From contig NZ_CP056775.1 of NCBI RefSeq assembly GCF_016894445.1, positions 558,001 to 622,000 on the forward strand: 64,000 nt of DNA, written 5' to 3'. This DNA is from Dyadobacter sandarakinus. GTDB lineage: Bacteria; Bacteroidota; Bacteroidia; Cytophagales; Spirosomataceae. Positions 17,359 to 24,670 of this stretch are shown piece by piece. Within the stretch, counting starts at the first letter, position 1. Every line of letters begins with the position of its first letter. The position numbers and the translations under genes are program-made. The notes beneath the pieces are model-generated. The model saw only the letters and a list, made by a program, of their open reading frames with translations. It ran no database searches and was not told where the DNA came from.

Positions 17359-18485
17359 ATGCCGATCACGATAATCAGGGTAATGAAAGTCACCAGTCCG
17401 AGCAGGGCTACAATCGCGTAGTAGGCCGCGGGAGAGGCAAGTCGGGCAACCAGTGCCTCACCTTCTTCCCGTACCTTCGCGAGCTTTTCGTCGACAAACT
17501 GGTTGACCGTATCCATCAGCTTGCCGGGTGCGCTGGTTATTGCAGCCAGCTTTGGAGCAGCAGGTTCGGGAATTGGTGCGGCTTCATCCGCCTCTTTTTC
17601 CTTACGGATTACGGTTACGGCATGCTCATTGGGCGTGATGCTGTGACCATTGGAGCGCGCGTAAACCTTGGTAAACTCCGCACCGAAATAGAGAATAATG
17701 GACGAATAGTAAATCCAGGTAAGCAGGATGACGATCGAAGCCGAGGCACCATAGGACGCGCCGAGGTCGGACTTGCCCAGGTAAAAGCTGATGGCAAACT
17801 TGCCGATCGCAAAAAGCACGGAGGTAAAAATAGCGCCCACGAAGCATTCTTTCCAGCGCACATGCCCGTCGGGCAGGATCTTAAAGATCACGGTAAAAAG
17901 GGCGGTGATAATGATCAGTACCAGTGAAGCATTCAATGCTGAAAACAGGATGACGGACAGGTCTGAAAAGTACCTTTCCAGCCTGGTACTCAGCAGATCC
18001 ACCATGGCATTCACACCGAGGGATACGATCAGCAAAAAGCCCAGCGTGATGATCAGCGAAAAGGAAAGCAGCCTGTTTTTCAGGTAAGCCAGCCAGCCTT
18101 TGTGCGGTTTTGACTTGATTGCCCAGATATAGTTGATGGAGTCCTGGATTTCGGCAAAAACCCCGGTGGCACCAATAACAAGGGTAACACCTCCGATAAT
18201 GGCTGCCAGCGTAGACTTGTTGGTGACAGCTGCATTTTTGACCAGTTCCTGCACCTGCTCGGCTGCCTGCTTGCCCACAAGCCCGCCGATCTGCCCCATC
18301 AGTTCGCCCTGAAATGCCTCTTTACCCAGGAAAATACTCGCCAGCGAGATGATCAGGAGCAACATCGGCGCAAGCGAAAAGATGGTGTAATAAGATAAGG
18401 CTGCACTGAGTTTCAGTGCATTGTCCTCCGAAAACTCCGAAAAGCTTTCCTTCATCAGGGAAATCGCAAATTTGATCCGCTGCAT
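17316..18485 (-). CDS. YihY/virulence factor BrkB family membrane protein (3' end frameshifted)
   Basis: As called, 389 residues from the ATG at 18485 (MQRIKFAISLMKESFSEF); the frame is open further upstream, but the family starts here. Six membrane helices form the YihY/BrkB domain (PF03631), with DNALKLSAALSYYTIFSLAPML, IYYSSIILYFGAEFTKVYA and ILPDGHVRWKECFVGA as family marks. The role is unknown; it is an inner-membrane protein. A charged linker (~300-355) leads to a last hydrophobic helix (YYAIVALLGLVTFITLIIVIGI), after which the frame ends abruptly; a -1 shift would extend the protein (separate entry). The gene is divergent from the oxidoreductase gene at 18663. Confidence 0.82.
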   Translation of the reverse strand: MQRIKFAISLMKESFSEFSEDNALKLSAALSYYTIFSLAPMLLLIISLASIFLGKEAFQGELMGQIGGLVGKQAAEQVQELVKNAAVTNKSTLAAIIGGVTLVIGATGVFAEIQDSINYIWAIKSKPHKGWLAYLKNRLLSFSLIITLGFLLIVSLGVNAMVDLLSTRLERYFSDLSVILFSALNASLVLIIITALFTVIFKILPDGHVRWKECFVGAIFTSVLFAIGKFAISFYLGKSDLGASYGASASIVILLTWIYYSSIILYFGAEFTKVYARSNGHSITPNEHAVTVIRKEKEADEAAPIPEPAAPKLAAITSAPGKLMDTVNQFVDEKLAKVREEGEALVARLASPAAYYAIVALLGLVTFITLIIVIGILSTLDSTATTSDT

Positions 18486-18662
18486 AGTTCTTCCATTGAT
18501 TTTGAGTGAGCGCCCCAGCGGTAGTTTCGTATACTTTTCCGGTTTAATGAAAAAGATATATTTTGCTAACTTCCCCGGCAGCGTAGTTTTAACAGAGTGA
18601 AAAAACGAACTGCTTTGCGAGGTAAACAATTGTACCAGCAAACCTAAAACTCAGTTGAAGAA

Positions 18663-19331
18663 ATGATGAAAAATGCAATTGTATTCGGTGCCAGCGGCTT
18701 TATAGGATCTTTTTTGCTGGGTGAACTGCTGTCGAGCCCCGACTATGCACAAGTTACGGCGGTGGTGCGGCACGCGCTGCCAATCTCTCACCCCAAGCTC
18801 AAAACGCTGATCGCTGACTATGATACGCTGCCCGCGCTCAAAGACCAGATTATGGCCGACGAGGTGTTTATTGCCCTGGGTACCACCCGGAAAAACACTC
18901 CTGATCAGCGCAAATATTACGAGGTGGATCACGACTATCCCGTACTGGCAGCCAAAATCGCCAAAGAGCGCGGTGCCAGGGCGGTTTTTATCGTCACCAG
19001 TGTAGGGGCAAATGCCGGTTCTTCTACATTCTACATCCGTACCAAGGGAGAAACGGAACGCGATATCATTGCGCTAGGGATGGAGCAGACGCATATTTTC
19101 CGGCCTTCCATGCTGATGGGCAGCCGGATGGAGAAACGGACACTCGAAAAACTCCTGATCAATACTTTTTCCATTGTTAATCCATTGTTGTTCAGTAAAA
19201 AGCTGAAAGTTTATAAAGGCATTGAAGGCAGGGATGTGGCACGCGCCATGGTAGCTGCTGCGCGTAAGCCGGTGGTGAAGATCAAGGTCTACCATTGGCA
19301 GGATATGCAGGACCTGCTCCGCCTGGGATAG
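18663..19331 (+). CDS. NAD(P)-binding Rossmann-fold oxidoreductase (HTATIP2-like)
   Basis: 222 residues. The dinucleotide motif is VFGASGFIG at residues 7-15. It is followed by VTAVVRH, a DYDTL acid-rich turn, IALGTTRKNTPDQRKYYEVDHDYP and the catalytic-type YIRTKGETE (Tyr-x-x-x-Lys) of atypical short-chain dehydrogenases. FRPSMLMG and EGRDVARAMV complete the HTATIP2/NAD(P)H-binding family pattern. Substrate is unknown. There are two candidate starts (18663 and 18666, MMKN). The VOC gene at 19360 follows after 28 bp and is probably in the same transcript, which ends at the hairpin at 19862. Confidence 0.85.
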   Translation: MMKNAIVFGASGFIGSFLLGELLSSPDYAQVTAVVRHALPISHPKLKTLIADYDTLPALKDQIMADEVFIALGTTRKNTPDQRKYYEVDHDYPVLAAKIAKERGARAVFIVTSVGANAGSSTFYIRTKGETERDIIALGMEQTHIFRPSMLMGSRMEKRTLEKLLINTFSIVNPLLFSKKLKVYKGIEGRDVARAMVAAARKPVVKIKVYHWQDMQDLLRLG

Positions 19332-19359
19332 TATTTTCAATCAACAATAATCAAACAAG

Positions 19360-19785
19360 ATGGCGACAATCAAACTGGTACCTTACCTGTTTTTCGGGGG
19401 AAACTGCAGGGACGCAATGGAGTTTTACAAAGATGTGTTCGGAGGCGAACTTACGCTGACCGAATACGGTGAAGGCCCGGAGGACGCGCACAGCGACCCA
19501 AAAGCCAATACGCAGGAAATGAAATCCAAGATCATGTACTCCAAACTGGACGGCCCATTTATTTTGCAGGCGAGCGACAGTCCCTACCGCGAAGACGGCA
19601 AGAAGATCGATGCTTTCAGTCTTTCCCTGGAAGGTGACGACGCAGAAAAACTGACAGCGTATTTCAAAAAATTGTCCGCAGGCGGCGACGTCTCCGCTCC
19701 GCTTGAAAAACAATTCTGGGGCGATACTTTCGGCATGCTGACAGACCGTTTCGGCGTAAGCTGGATGGTCAGTATACAAGCCTGA
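19360..19785 (+). CDS. VOC family protein, PhnB-like (second copy)
   Basis: 141 residues: MATIKLVPYLFFGGNCRDAMEFYKDVFGGEL at the N-terminus and FWGDTFGMLTDRFGVSWMVS at the C-terminus place it in the PhnB-like VOC branch. It has the two-repeat VOC layout and no assigned reaction. It lies 28 bp after the Rossmann oxidoreductase gene and is probably co-transcribed with it. It is clearly paralogous to the products at 12784 and 23305. Confidence 0.85.
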   Translation: MATIKLVPYLFFGGNCRDAMEFYKDVFGGELTLTEYGEGPEDAHSDPKANTQEMKSKIMYSKLDGPFILQASDSPYREDGKKIDAFSLSLEGDDAEKLTAYFKKLSAGGDVSAPLEKQFWGDTFGMLTDRFGVSWMVSIQA

Positions 19786-19861
19786 AACATTGTGGAGGTT
19801 GATCCCGGTAAATTCCGGTCCCAGCGAGAACTTGTGGAAAGGAAAATATTTTAACCAAAAC

Positions 19862-19897
19862 AAAAAAGGCACCGGCTTTGAAACCGGTGCCTTTTTT
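19862..19897. terminator. Bidirectional terminator
   Basis: AAAGGCACCGG pairs with CCGGTGCCTTT around a short loop (CTTTGAAA region), with A-runs before and T-runs after. It serves both the VOC gene and the convergent propeller gene. Confidence 0.85.
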
Positions 19898-19914
19898 GAC
19901 TGCGTTACTCCTGC

Positions 19915-20904
19915 TTAATAGGTCAGCTTGTAGAGGTGTCCCAAAGCATAACTGATTACATGGTACTGGCGGTCGCCGGTGCGCTTGATGTCGGTCGGCA
20001 TCATCAGGCCGCCTGCCAGCACGGTACCATTTTCATCAAGTACGCCCCCTGAAAAAGGCTTGAATCCGTCGGGGATCGCAAAGTCTGCAAATTTGGTGAC
20101 CAATGGTTTTCCGCCTGGTGAAAGCGCGATGTGTGTCAGGGTAGTGAAACCTTCTTTATACACTGAAACCGTTCCGTCCGATGTTATAGCGAAAATTTTG
20201 GCATTGCCGGAAATAAAAGGTGCGCCCGATAATGTGCTCACCAGAAATTTGTTGCCATCATATACAATGCCCGTCGGCACGGCATCCACGTTGGCTCCCA
20301 GCTTGGGCAGCTTCGCAAAAAGGGAAAGATCACCCGTTGTTTTATCGCGTCTGAAAATTGCATTTGCACCTGCGTCAGTCAGGTATATGTGCCCGTCAGG
20401 ACCGGGTGTAAGCGCAAAAAGGTTGGAGTTCACGGGGTCGGTCAGGTTCAAATCCCTGATCTGCTGGCCGTACTCACGAACTTCCAGGGACGAAAGTGCA
20501 ATTTGCGGATCACTGAACTGGTAACCGGCAACGTTGGCGACAAAAATTTTCCCGTCGATGCCATGCACAATGTAGAGCTTTCCGTTATCATACAGCAAGT
20601 GGCTGAGCCCTTCATTGGACTCCGGCCCGGCGGTGGAGTTGAAGCCGGAAATAACGGTTTTCTTTTGTCCTGACGGAGTAATCATGACAACCGCGCCATC
20701 ATTGTTGCCGGTCCCGATTTCGGCAATCCAGAGGTTACCCCTGTCATCCGCAGCCAGCCCGATGGGCGCGCGAAGCGTAGTGTCCTGGGTAGTTACTGCA
20801 AACTGTACCGGGTCGGTGGTAGGTATTTCATGATCGGTGCAGGCAAAAAATCCGGCGGTAAAAAACAGGCAGGCGGCAAAAGAAAGTAGAAAGCTCTTTT
20901 TCAT
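19915..20904 (-). CDS. ScyD/ScyE-family beta-propeller lipoprotein
   Basis: 329 residues with a lipoprotein signal (lipobox TAGFFAC, lipidated Cys22). The mature protein is a series of NHL/SMP-30-like blades: PIGLAADDRGNLWIAEIGTG, AVVMITPSGQ, LYDNGKLYIVHG, ALTPGPDGHIYLTDAGANAIFR, IAITSDG-type turns and a last PTDIKRTGDRQYHVISYA. This pattern is what automatic pipelines call a ScyD/ScyE family protein. It is anchored to a membrane facing the periplasm or the surface; ligand and activity are unknown. It ends at the shared terminator with the VOC gene. It is divergent from the MpaB-type gene, with 160 bp between the starts. Confidence 0.75.
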   Translation of the reverse strand: MKKSFLLSFAACLFFTAGFFACTDHEIPTTDPVQFAVTTQDTTLRAPIGLAADDRGNLWIAEIGTGNNDGAVVMITPSGQKKTVISGFNSTAGPESNEGLSHLLYDNGKLYIVHGIDGKIFVANVAGYQFSDPQIALSSLEVREYGQQIRDLNLTDPVNSNLFALTPGPDGHIYLTDAGANAIFRRDKTTGDLSLFAKLPKLGANVDAVPTGIVYDGNKFLVSTLSGAPFISGNAKIFAITSDGTVSVYKEGFTTLTHIALSPGGKPLVTKFADFAIPDGFKPFSGGVLDENGTVLAGGLMMPTDIKRTGDRQYHVISYALGHLYKLTY

Positions 20905-21017
20905 GTGGCGTAATTTTGAACGTTGTTTATGTGAAACTGGAAAAGCAAAATAAGGCTATTGTCATGTAACTTAATGTTTTACAACAAGGCACATCACCCA
21001 CTATTTACTAACCGGCA

Positions 21018-21064
21018 AACCAACTCACCAACTCACACATTCACTAACTCACTAACTCACCAAC
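21018..21064 (+). repeat. Octamer/tetramer repeat in the leader of the MpaB-type gene
   Basis: Six imperfect copies of AACTCACY (including TCACTAACTCACT) run right up to the ATG at 21065. The tract lacks G on the sense strand. A related tract precedes the phosphodiesterase gene at 54086. Confidence 0.7.
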
Positions 21065-21835
21065 ATGCCCCCCTTCGTCTCCCATACCTCCATTGTCCGT
21101 AAAATCTGGGGCAAGGCAGATACGATCCTGTTCATCTTTGCCGGCGCATCGGCTGAGTTTGCATTGAACAGGTCGGTAGACTGGTTCTATTATACCGGGC
21201 GGCTGCCGGCAGATCCTCTCGGGCGATTATTCTCGACCGTAACTTATGCCCGCAGCATTGTTTTTTCAGAACATGAAGCTGCCCTGCGTGCAATCGACCA
21301 GATTACGGGAATCCACCGCTCCGTGGAGGACCAGCGTGGGGAGACTATTCCGGCGAGCGCCTACCGGGATGTTCTTTTTATGCTGATCGACTATTCAATA
21401 CGTTCCTACACTTTGTTGGAAAGACCATTGCGTGAAGCTGAAAAGACCGAAGTGTTCAACGTTTTTTATCAGGTAGGGGCACGCATGCAGATTCCCGGGT
21501 TGCCGGAAACTTACCGTGCGTGGGAAGTAATGCGCGCACAGCATTTACAGGAGAACCTGATTAAAAGCGACTTTTCCGCAGACCTTTATCAGCAATACCG
21601 CAAACATTTGGGCGCCGTACGGTACATGTTGCTGATGCAGGTACAGGCGCGGCTGGTTCCAGGGCATGTCAAGCAGCTGCTCGGTTTGGGTAGCGGGGCA
21701 GGAATTGCTATATTATTGCCTTTGTATAAATTGCTGCGCATCCTTCATGTACATACGGTGATGCGGAATGCATTGCTGCCGGCGCAGTACTTAAACCCGG
21801 TTGTGGAACTGGATGTGGACGAAGCAAAACTGTAA
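21065..21835 (+). CDS. Oxygenase MpaB family protein (DUF2236)
   Basis: 256 residues, nearly all helical. LFIFAGASAEFALNRSVDWF, YYTGRLPADPLGRLFSTVTYAR and the later MLIDYSIRSYTLLERPL are conserved features of the MpaB/latex-clearing-protein superfamily (PF09995), some members of which bind haem and cleave carbon-carbon bonds with oxygen. Whether this member binds haem cannot be told. A hydrophobic stretch near residue 220 (GIAILLPLYKLLRIL) may contact membranes. The ATG directly follows the repeat tract and matches the family start. The PH-domain gene follows after 57 bp in the same direction. Confidence 0.8.
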   Translation: MPPFVSHTSIVRKIWGKADTILFIFAGASAEFALNRSVDWFYYTGRLPADPLGRLFSTVTYARSIVFSEHEAALRAIDQITGIHRSVEDQRGETIPASAYRDVLFMLIDYSIRSYTLLERPLREAEKTEVFNVFYQVGARMQIPGLPETYRAWEVMRAQHLQENLIKSDFSADLYQQYRKHLGAVRYMLLMQVQARLVPGHVKQLLGLGSGAGIAILLPLYKLLRILHVHTVMRNALLPAQYLNPVVELDVDEAKL

Positions 21836-21892
21836 TCAGCCAGTAAGGCAGCCAGCAGTCTTTTGAATTAATGATTTTTATAAAATAAAGCG

Positions 21893-22402
21893 ATGATGAT
21901 GCACCAGGAAAACAGCACGGTTTACAGCGCCTCACTGGATAAGATGGCCAAATGGGTGACGGCCGGCGTGACACTCCTTTTTCTTTTCATCGTACTCAGC
22001 CCGCTTTTTACGGACCAGAACGGTGGGTGGGGGACTGCTGTGGTTTCGGGCGTGTTGCTGTGGTCGATATACCTGGTTTGCTATGGGTTGCGTCCTGCGG
22101 GCTATGTGATCCAAAGTGACAGGCTGACCATTCGCAGGCCTTTCAAAAATGCTGTCATTCTACGGTCTCAGATCAGGGAAGTACACCTGCTGGACGATGA
22201 AGCATTAAAATGGTCGATACGTACTTTCGCGGTCGGGGGACTTTTCGGGTATTTTGGAAAATTTGCAAATACAAAACTCGGCAGCATGACCTGGTATGCC
22301 ACCCGTCGCACCCGTGCTGTGCTGATCCGGACTGTAAATGATAAGAAAATTATCGTAACCCCGGACAATGCCGGGGACTTTGTGCGCAGGCTTGGAGAAT
22401 GA
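21893..22402 (+). CDS. PH domain-containing membrane protein
   Basis: 169 residues. Two membrane helices (VTAGVTLLFLFIVLSPLF and AVVSGVLLWSIYLVCYGL) are followed by a bacterial pleckstrin-homology-like domain: YVIQSDRLTIRRPFKNAVILRSQIREVHLL, then a glycine-rich FAVGGLFGYFGKFAN loop, and VLIRTVNDKKIIVTPDNAGDFV, the usual ending of PH_10-type domains. The function is unknown; such domains often sit on the cytoplasmic side. It is probably co-transcribed with the MpaB-type gene and converges on the barrel gene, with 48 bp between the stops and no clear terminator. Confidence 0.75.
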   Translation: MMMHQENSTVYSASLDKMAKWVTAGVTLLFLFIVLSPLFTDQNGGWGTAVVSGVLLWSIYLVCYGLRPAGYVIQSDRLTIRRPFKNAVILRSQIREVHLLDDEALKWSIRTFAVGGLFGYFGKFANTKLGSMTWYATRRTRAVLIRTVNDKKIIVTPDNAGDFVRRLGE

Positions 22403-22450
22403 AGGGGATGCGCTGCGGCATTTACCGATCGTGCAAAATACCCCGCTCAC

Positions 22451-23137
22451 TCAGAAGCTGATGCCTGCCGACACTTGTAAGGTCCTTGTTTTTAGCTGCG
22501 AGTGGGAGATTCCGTCGATTGCAGGCTCCCGCGTCGCCGTCGTACCGAAGCCCTCCTGAATGCGGATGGATACCGGGATGGTCACTTTCCACACATCCAC
22601 TTCAACGCCTGCACCGGCAGTTAGTCCAATCGCGTCTTTGGAAGTTCCGGATTGAAGATCCTCTCTGATATCAATATCGGAGCAGCCTGCAAAACCACAA
22701 AATTCACGCTTTCCGCGCATGCTCATTGCCGTGCGGATACGAAGCATAGGACCGATCTCAGCGAAGGGTCGTACCCTGCCGGACGAAATCGTGTAGCGTA
22801 TCAGCAGCGGTACATGAATCGCCTGCCACTTCCAGTCATACCGGAAATAATACATGCCATTACCATCCTCCTCCCTGCTTTGCCGGAAAGTATTGAAGCC
22901 GGGTTGTAAATGCAGTGAAAATCCTTCCGGTTCTTTCGATAAGGCATACCGGAGATCCAGTCCGGCGGTGAGGCCCGAAATAGCGGAAAGGTGGTCCGAC
23001 GTATAAATCTTACCGGAAATCTGCGGTCCCCCGTAAACCCCGATCCCAAACTTCCGGAATGAGCGGGTGTCCTGAGCCTGTGCCATGGCAGCCAGACCAA
23101 TATGGGCAAGCACGAAAAGGAATAGCTGTTTCATCAT
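22451..23137 (-). CDS. Outer-membrane beta-barrel (porin family) protein
   Basis: 228 residues with a signal peptide ending MAQAQD (cut after AQA). The mature part is GIGVYGGPQISG, LTAGLDLRYAL, FSLHLQPGFNTFRQ, AIHVPLLIRYTIS, VRPFAEIGPMLRIRT, AIGLTAGAGVEVDVW, LQVSAGISF: alternating strands with a C-terminal Phe, the standard form of the PorT/OmpX-like eight-strand family of Bacteroidota. A Cys pair (EFCGFAGCSD) probably forms a disulfide in an extracellular loop. Function is unknown. It is divergent from the VOC gene at 23305. Confidence 0.8.
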   Translation of the reverse strand: MMKQLFLFVLAHIGLAAMAQAQDTRSFRKFGIGVYGGPQISGKIYTSDHLSAISGLTAGLDLRYALSKEPEGFSLHLQPGFNTFRQSREEDGNGMYYFRYDWKWQAIHVPLLIRYTISSGRVRPFAEIGPMLRIRTAMSMRGKREFCGFAGCSDIDIREDLQSGTSKDAIGLTAGAGVEVDVWKVTIPVSIRIQEGFGTTATREPAIDGISHSQLKTRTLQVSAGISF

Positions 23138-23256
23138 CGAGTGTATTTAGTTTTTCTTCCAGACAATCTGCCCGGCCATTTCGTTGCAAAACGGTTTGTC
23201 GCAATGCCCCCCTTATATTGTCTTGAAATCACCCATGGAGATCAAAACCTGCATCC

Positions 23257-23264
23257 TACATTTG
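23257..23264 (+). promoter_or_regulatory. Predicted -7 element for the third VOC gene
   Basis: TACATTTG matches TAnnTTTG, 40 bases before the ATG. No TTTG is seen at the expected upstream distance. Confidence 0.4.
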
Positions 23265-23304
23265 TATACGAGCATTTCTTAACATTATCTGATCATAAGG
23301 AAAC

Positions 23305-23712
23305 ATGGAAAAACTCAATTTACATCCGTATCTCATGTTTGATGGAAACTGTCGCGCAGCGCTGGAATTTTACAAAGGCATTTTTGGCGGGGAGCTGAAC
23401 GTGATGACCTACGGCGACCTGGACGGAAGCTGCCCGGATGGTGTGCGCGACCAGGTAATGCATGGCACGCTGATGGGCGGAGCCATCGACTTTATGGCTG
23501 GCGATGCACCCGACGGGATGCCGCTGGGCACGGGGAAAATCAACCTGTCACTCAGCGGGACCGATGAGCGTGAGCTCCGTGAAACGTACGAAGCACTTAG
23601 CGAAGGAGGGACCGTTGTAGTACCCCTCGACCGCCAGATGTGGGGTGATATCTTCGGCGCCTTCCAGGACAAGTTCGGGATTGACTGGATGATGAACATA
23701 CGCACGGAGTAG
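23305..23712 (+). CDS. VOC family protein, PhnB-like (third copy)
   Basis: 135 residues: MEKLNLHPYLMFDGNCRAALEFYKGIFGGEL at the start, FQDKFGIDWMMN near the end. It is the shortest of the three PhnB-like paralogues and closest in layout to the copy at 19360. It has no assigned substrate. It stands alone between a divergent barrel gene and a convergent DUF72 gene. Confidence 0.85.
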   Translation: MEKLNLHPYLMFDGNCRAALEFYKGIFGGELNVMTYGDLDGSCPDGVRDQVMHGTLMGGAIDFMAGDAPDGMPLGTGKINLSLSGTDERELRETYEALSEGGTVVVPLDRQMWGDIFGAFQDKFGIDWMMNIRTE

Positions 23713-23846
23713 CAGCTTAAAGCAGCAGACAAAGCCTTTCCCGGATTTTCTGGAAACCTTAGTTCAGAACAAGCCTGCCTCTTGCACGGGAAATGTAAAG
23801 ACTTTTTCAGGGCATTGTATCGTCATGCTACCCAATATTTTTCCAG

Positions 23847-24629
23847 TTATACCGGATCCTCTTCACCACTGCTTACGGCTGCATTCAGAAGGTTCAGGTT
23901 TTTCATTGCTTCGCCCATGGTGTTGTTGAAATAGGCGTATACGGTAAGATCTTCCTGAGTCCACTCGCGGATACGCTCGGCAAATTCGTATAAAAAATCA
24001 TCCTCATATTGTCCCCGGTAGTCGCCTTTGGGGCCGTGAAAGCGTAAGTACCGGAAGCGGGTCCATTCATCGGGCATTTCGGGTGCGGAACCTGGCTTGT
24101 CATGCAGTACTATCCCGGCACCAAAATGATCCAGTAATTCGTAAGTAGCATCTGTATACCACGAATCATGACGGAATTCCAGGGCCATGTTCCACTCTTT
24201 CCGCGGATCACCTTCGGCCAGCGTTTGAAGCAGTACTTCCAGCCTGGGTTGCATGATTGCCTTCAATGAAGGCGGGAACTGTACCAGCAGGCAGCCTTTC
24301 TTAGGCCCGATCTGATTTATAACATCCATAAACCGCAGTACGTCATCGGGGTTGAATATCAGACCCTTCTGGTGCGTGATGTCGCGCCAGAGCTTGAACG
24401 TAAACCGAAAATTGTCGGGAACCTGAGTAGCCCAGTTCCTGACCGTGGAAGCGAGCGGTATTTTGTAAAAAGAGCTGTTGATCTCAATGCTGTTAAACAT
24501 GGAAGCATAGTAAGTAAGGCGGCTCTTATTTTTAAATTCCTCGGGGTAAAACTGCTTGTTGGGCACGGGGAGTACCAGTCCGCTCGTGCCTGCGTAAAAG
24601 TTTTGTGAAGCGGTCTCTTGCATGGGCAT
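23847..24629 (-). CDS. DUF72 domain protein (YecE-like TIM barrel)
   Basis: 260 residues from the ATG at 24629 (MPMQETASQNFYAGTSG); an ATG at 24623 is equally possible. The open frame upstream overlaps the permease gene and is not used. Family features (PF01904): YAGTSGLVLP, YASMFNSIEINSSFYKIP, FRFTFKLWRDITHQKGL, CLLVQFPPS, MALEFRHDSWY, YLRFHGPKGDYRGQY and VYAYFNNTMGEAMKNL. The enzyme-like barrel has no established reaction. It follows the permease gene by 41 bp on the same strand and may be read from it. Confidence 0.88.
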   Translation of the reverse strand: MPMQETASQNFYAGTSGLVLPVPNKQFYPEEFKNKSRLTYYASMFNSIEINSSFYKIPLASTVRNWATQVPDNFRFTFKLWRDITHQKGLIFNPDDVLRFMDVINQIGPKKGCLLVQFPPSLKAIMQPRLEVLLQTLAEGDPRKEWNMALEFRHDSWYTDATYELLDHFGAGIVLHDKPGSAPEMPDEWTRFRYLRFHGPKGDYRGQYEDDFLYEFAERIREWTQEDLTVYAYFNNTMGEAMKNLNLLNAAVSSGEEDPV

Positions 24630-24670
24630 GGATGTTAAATGCCCGTTTTGCCACAAAATCATTCCAGGGC

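Noticed and set aside
17356..17359. Programmed -1 ribosomal frameshift in the YihY/BrkB gene
   Set aside because: There is no X-XXY-YYZ heptamer in the right phase and no clear downstream structure; an indel in the homopolymer is simpler.
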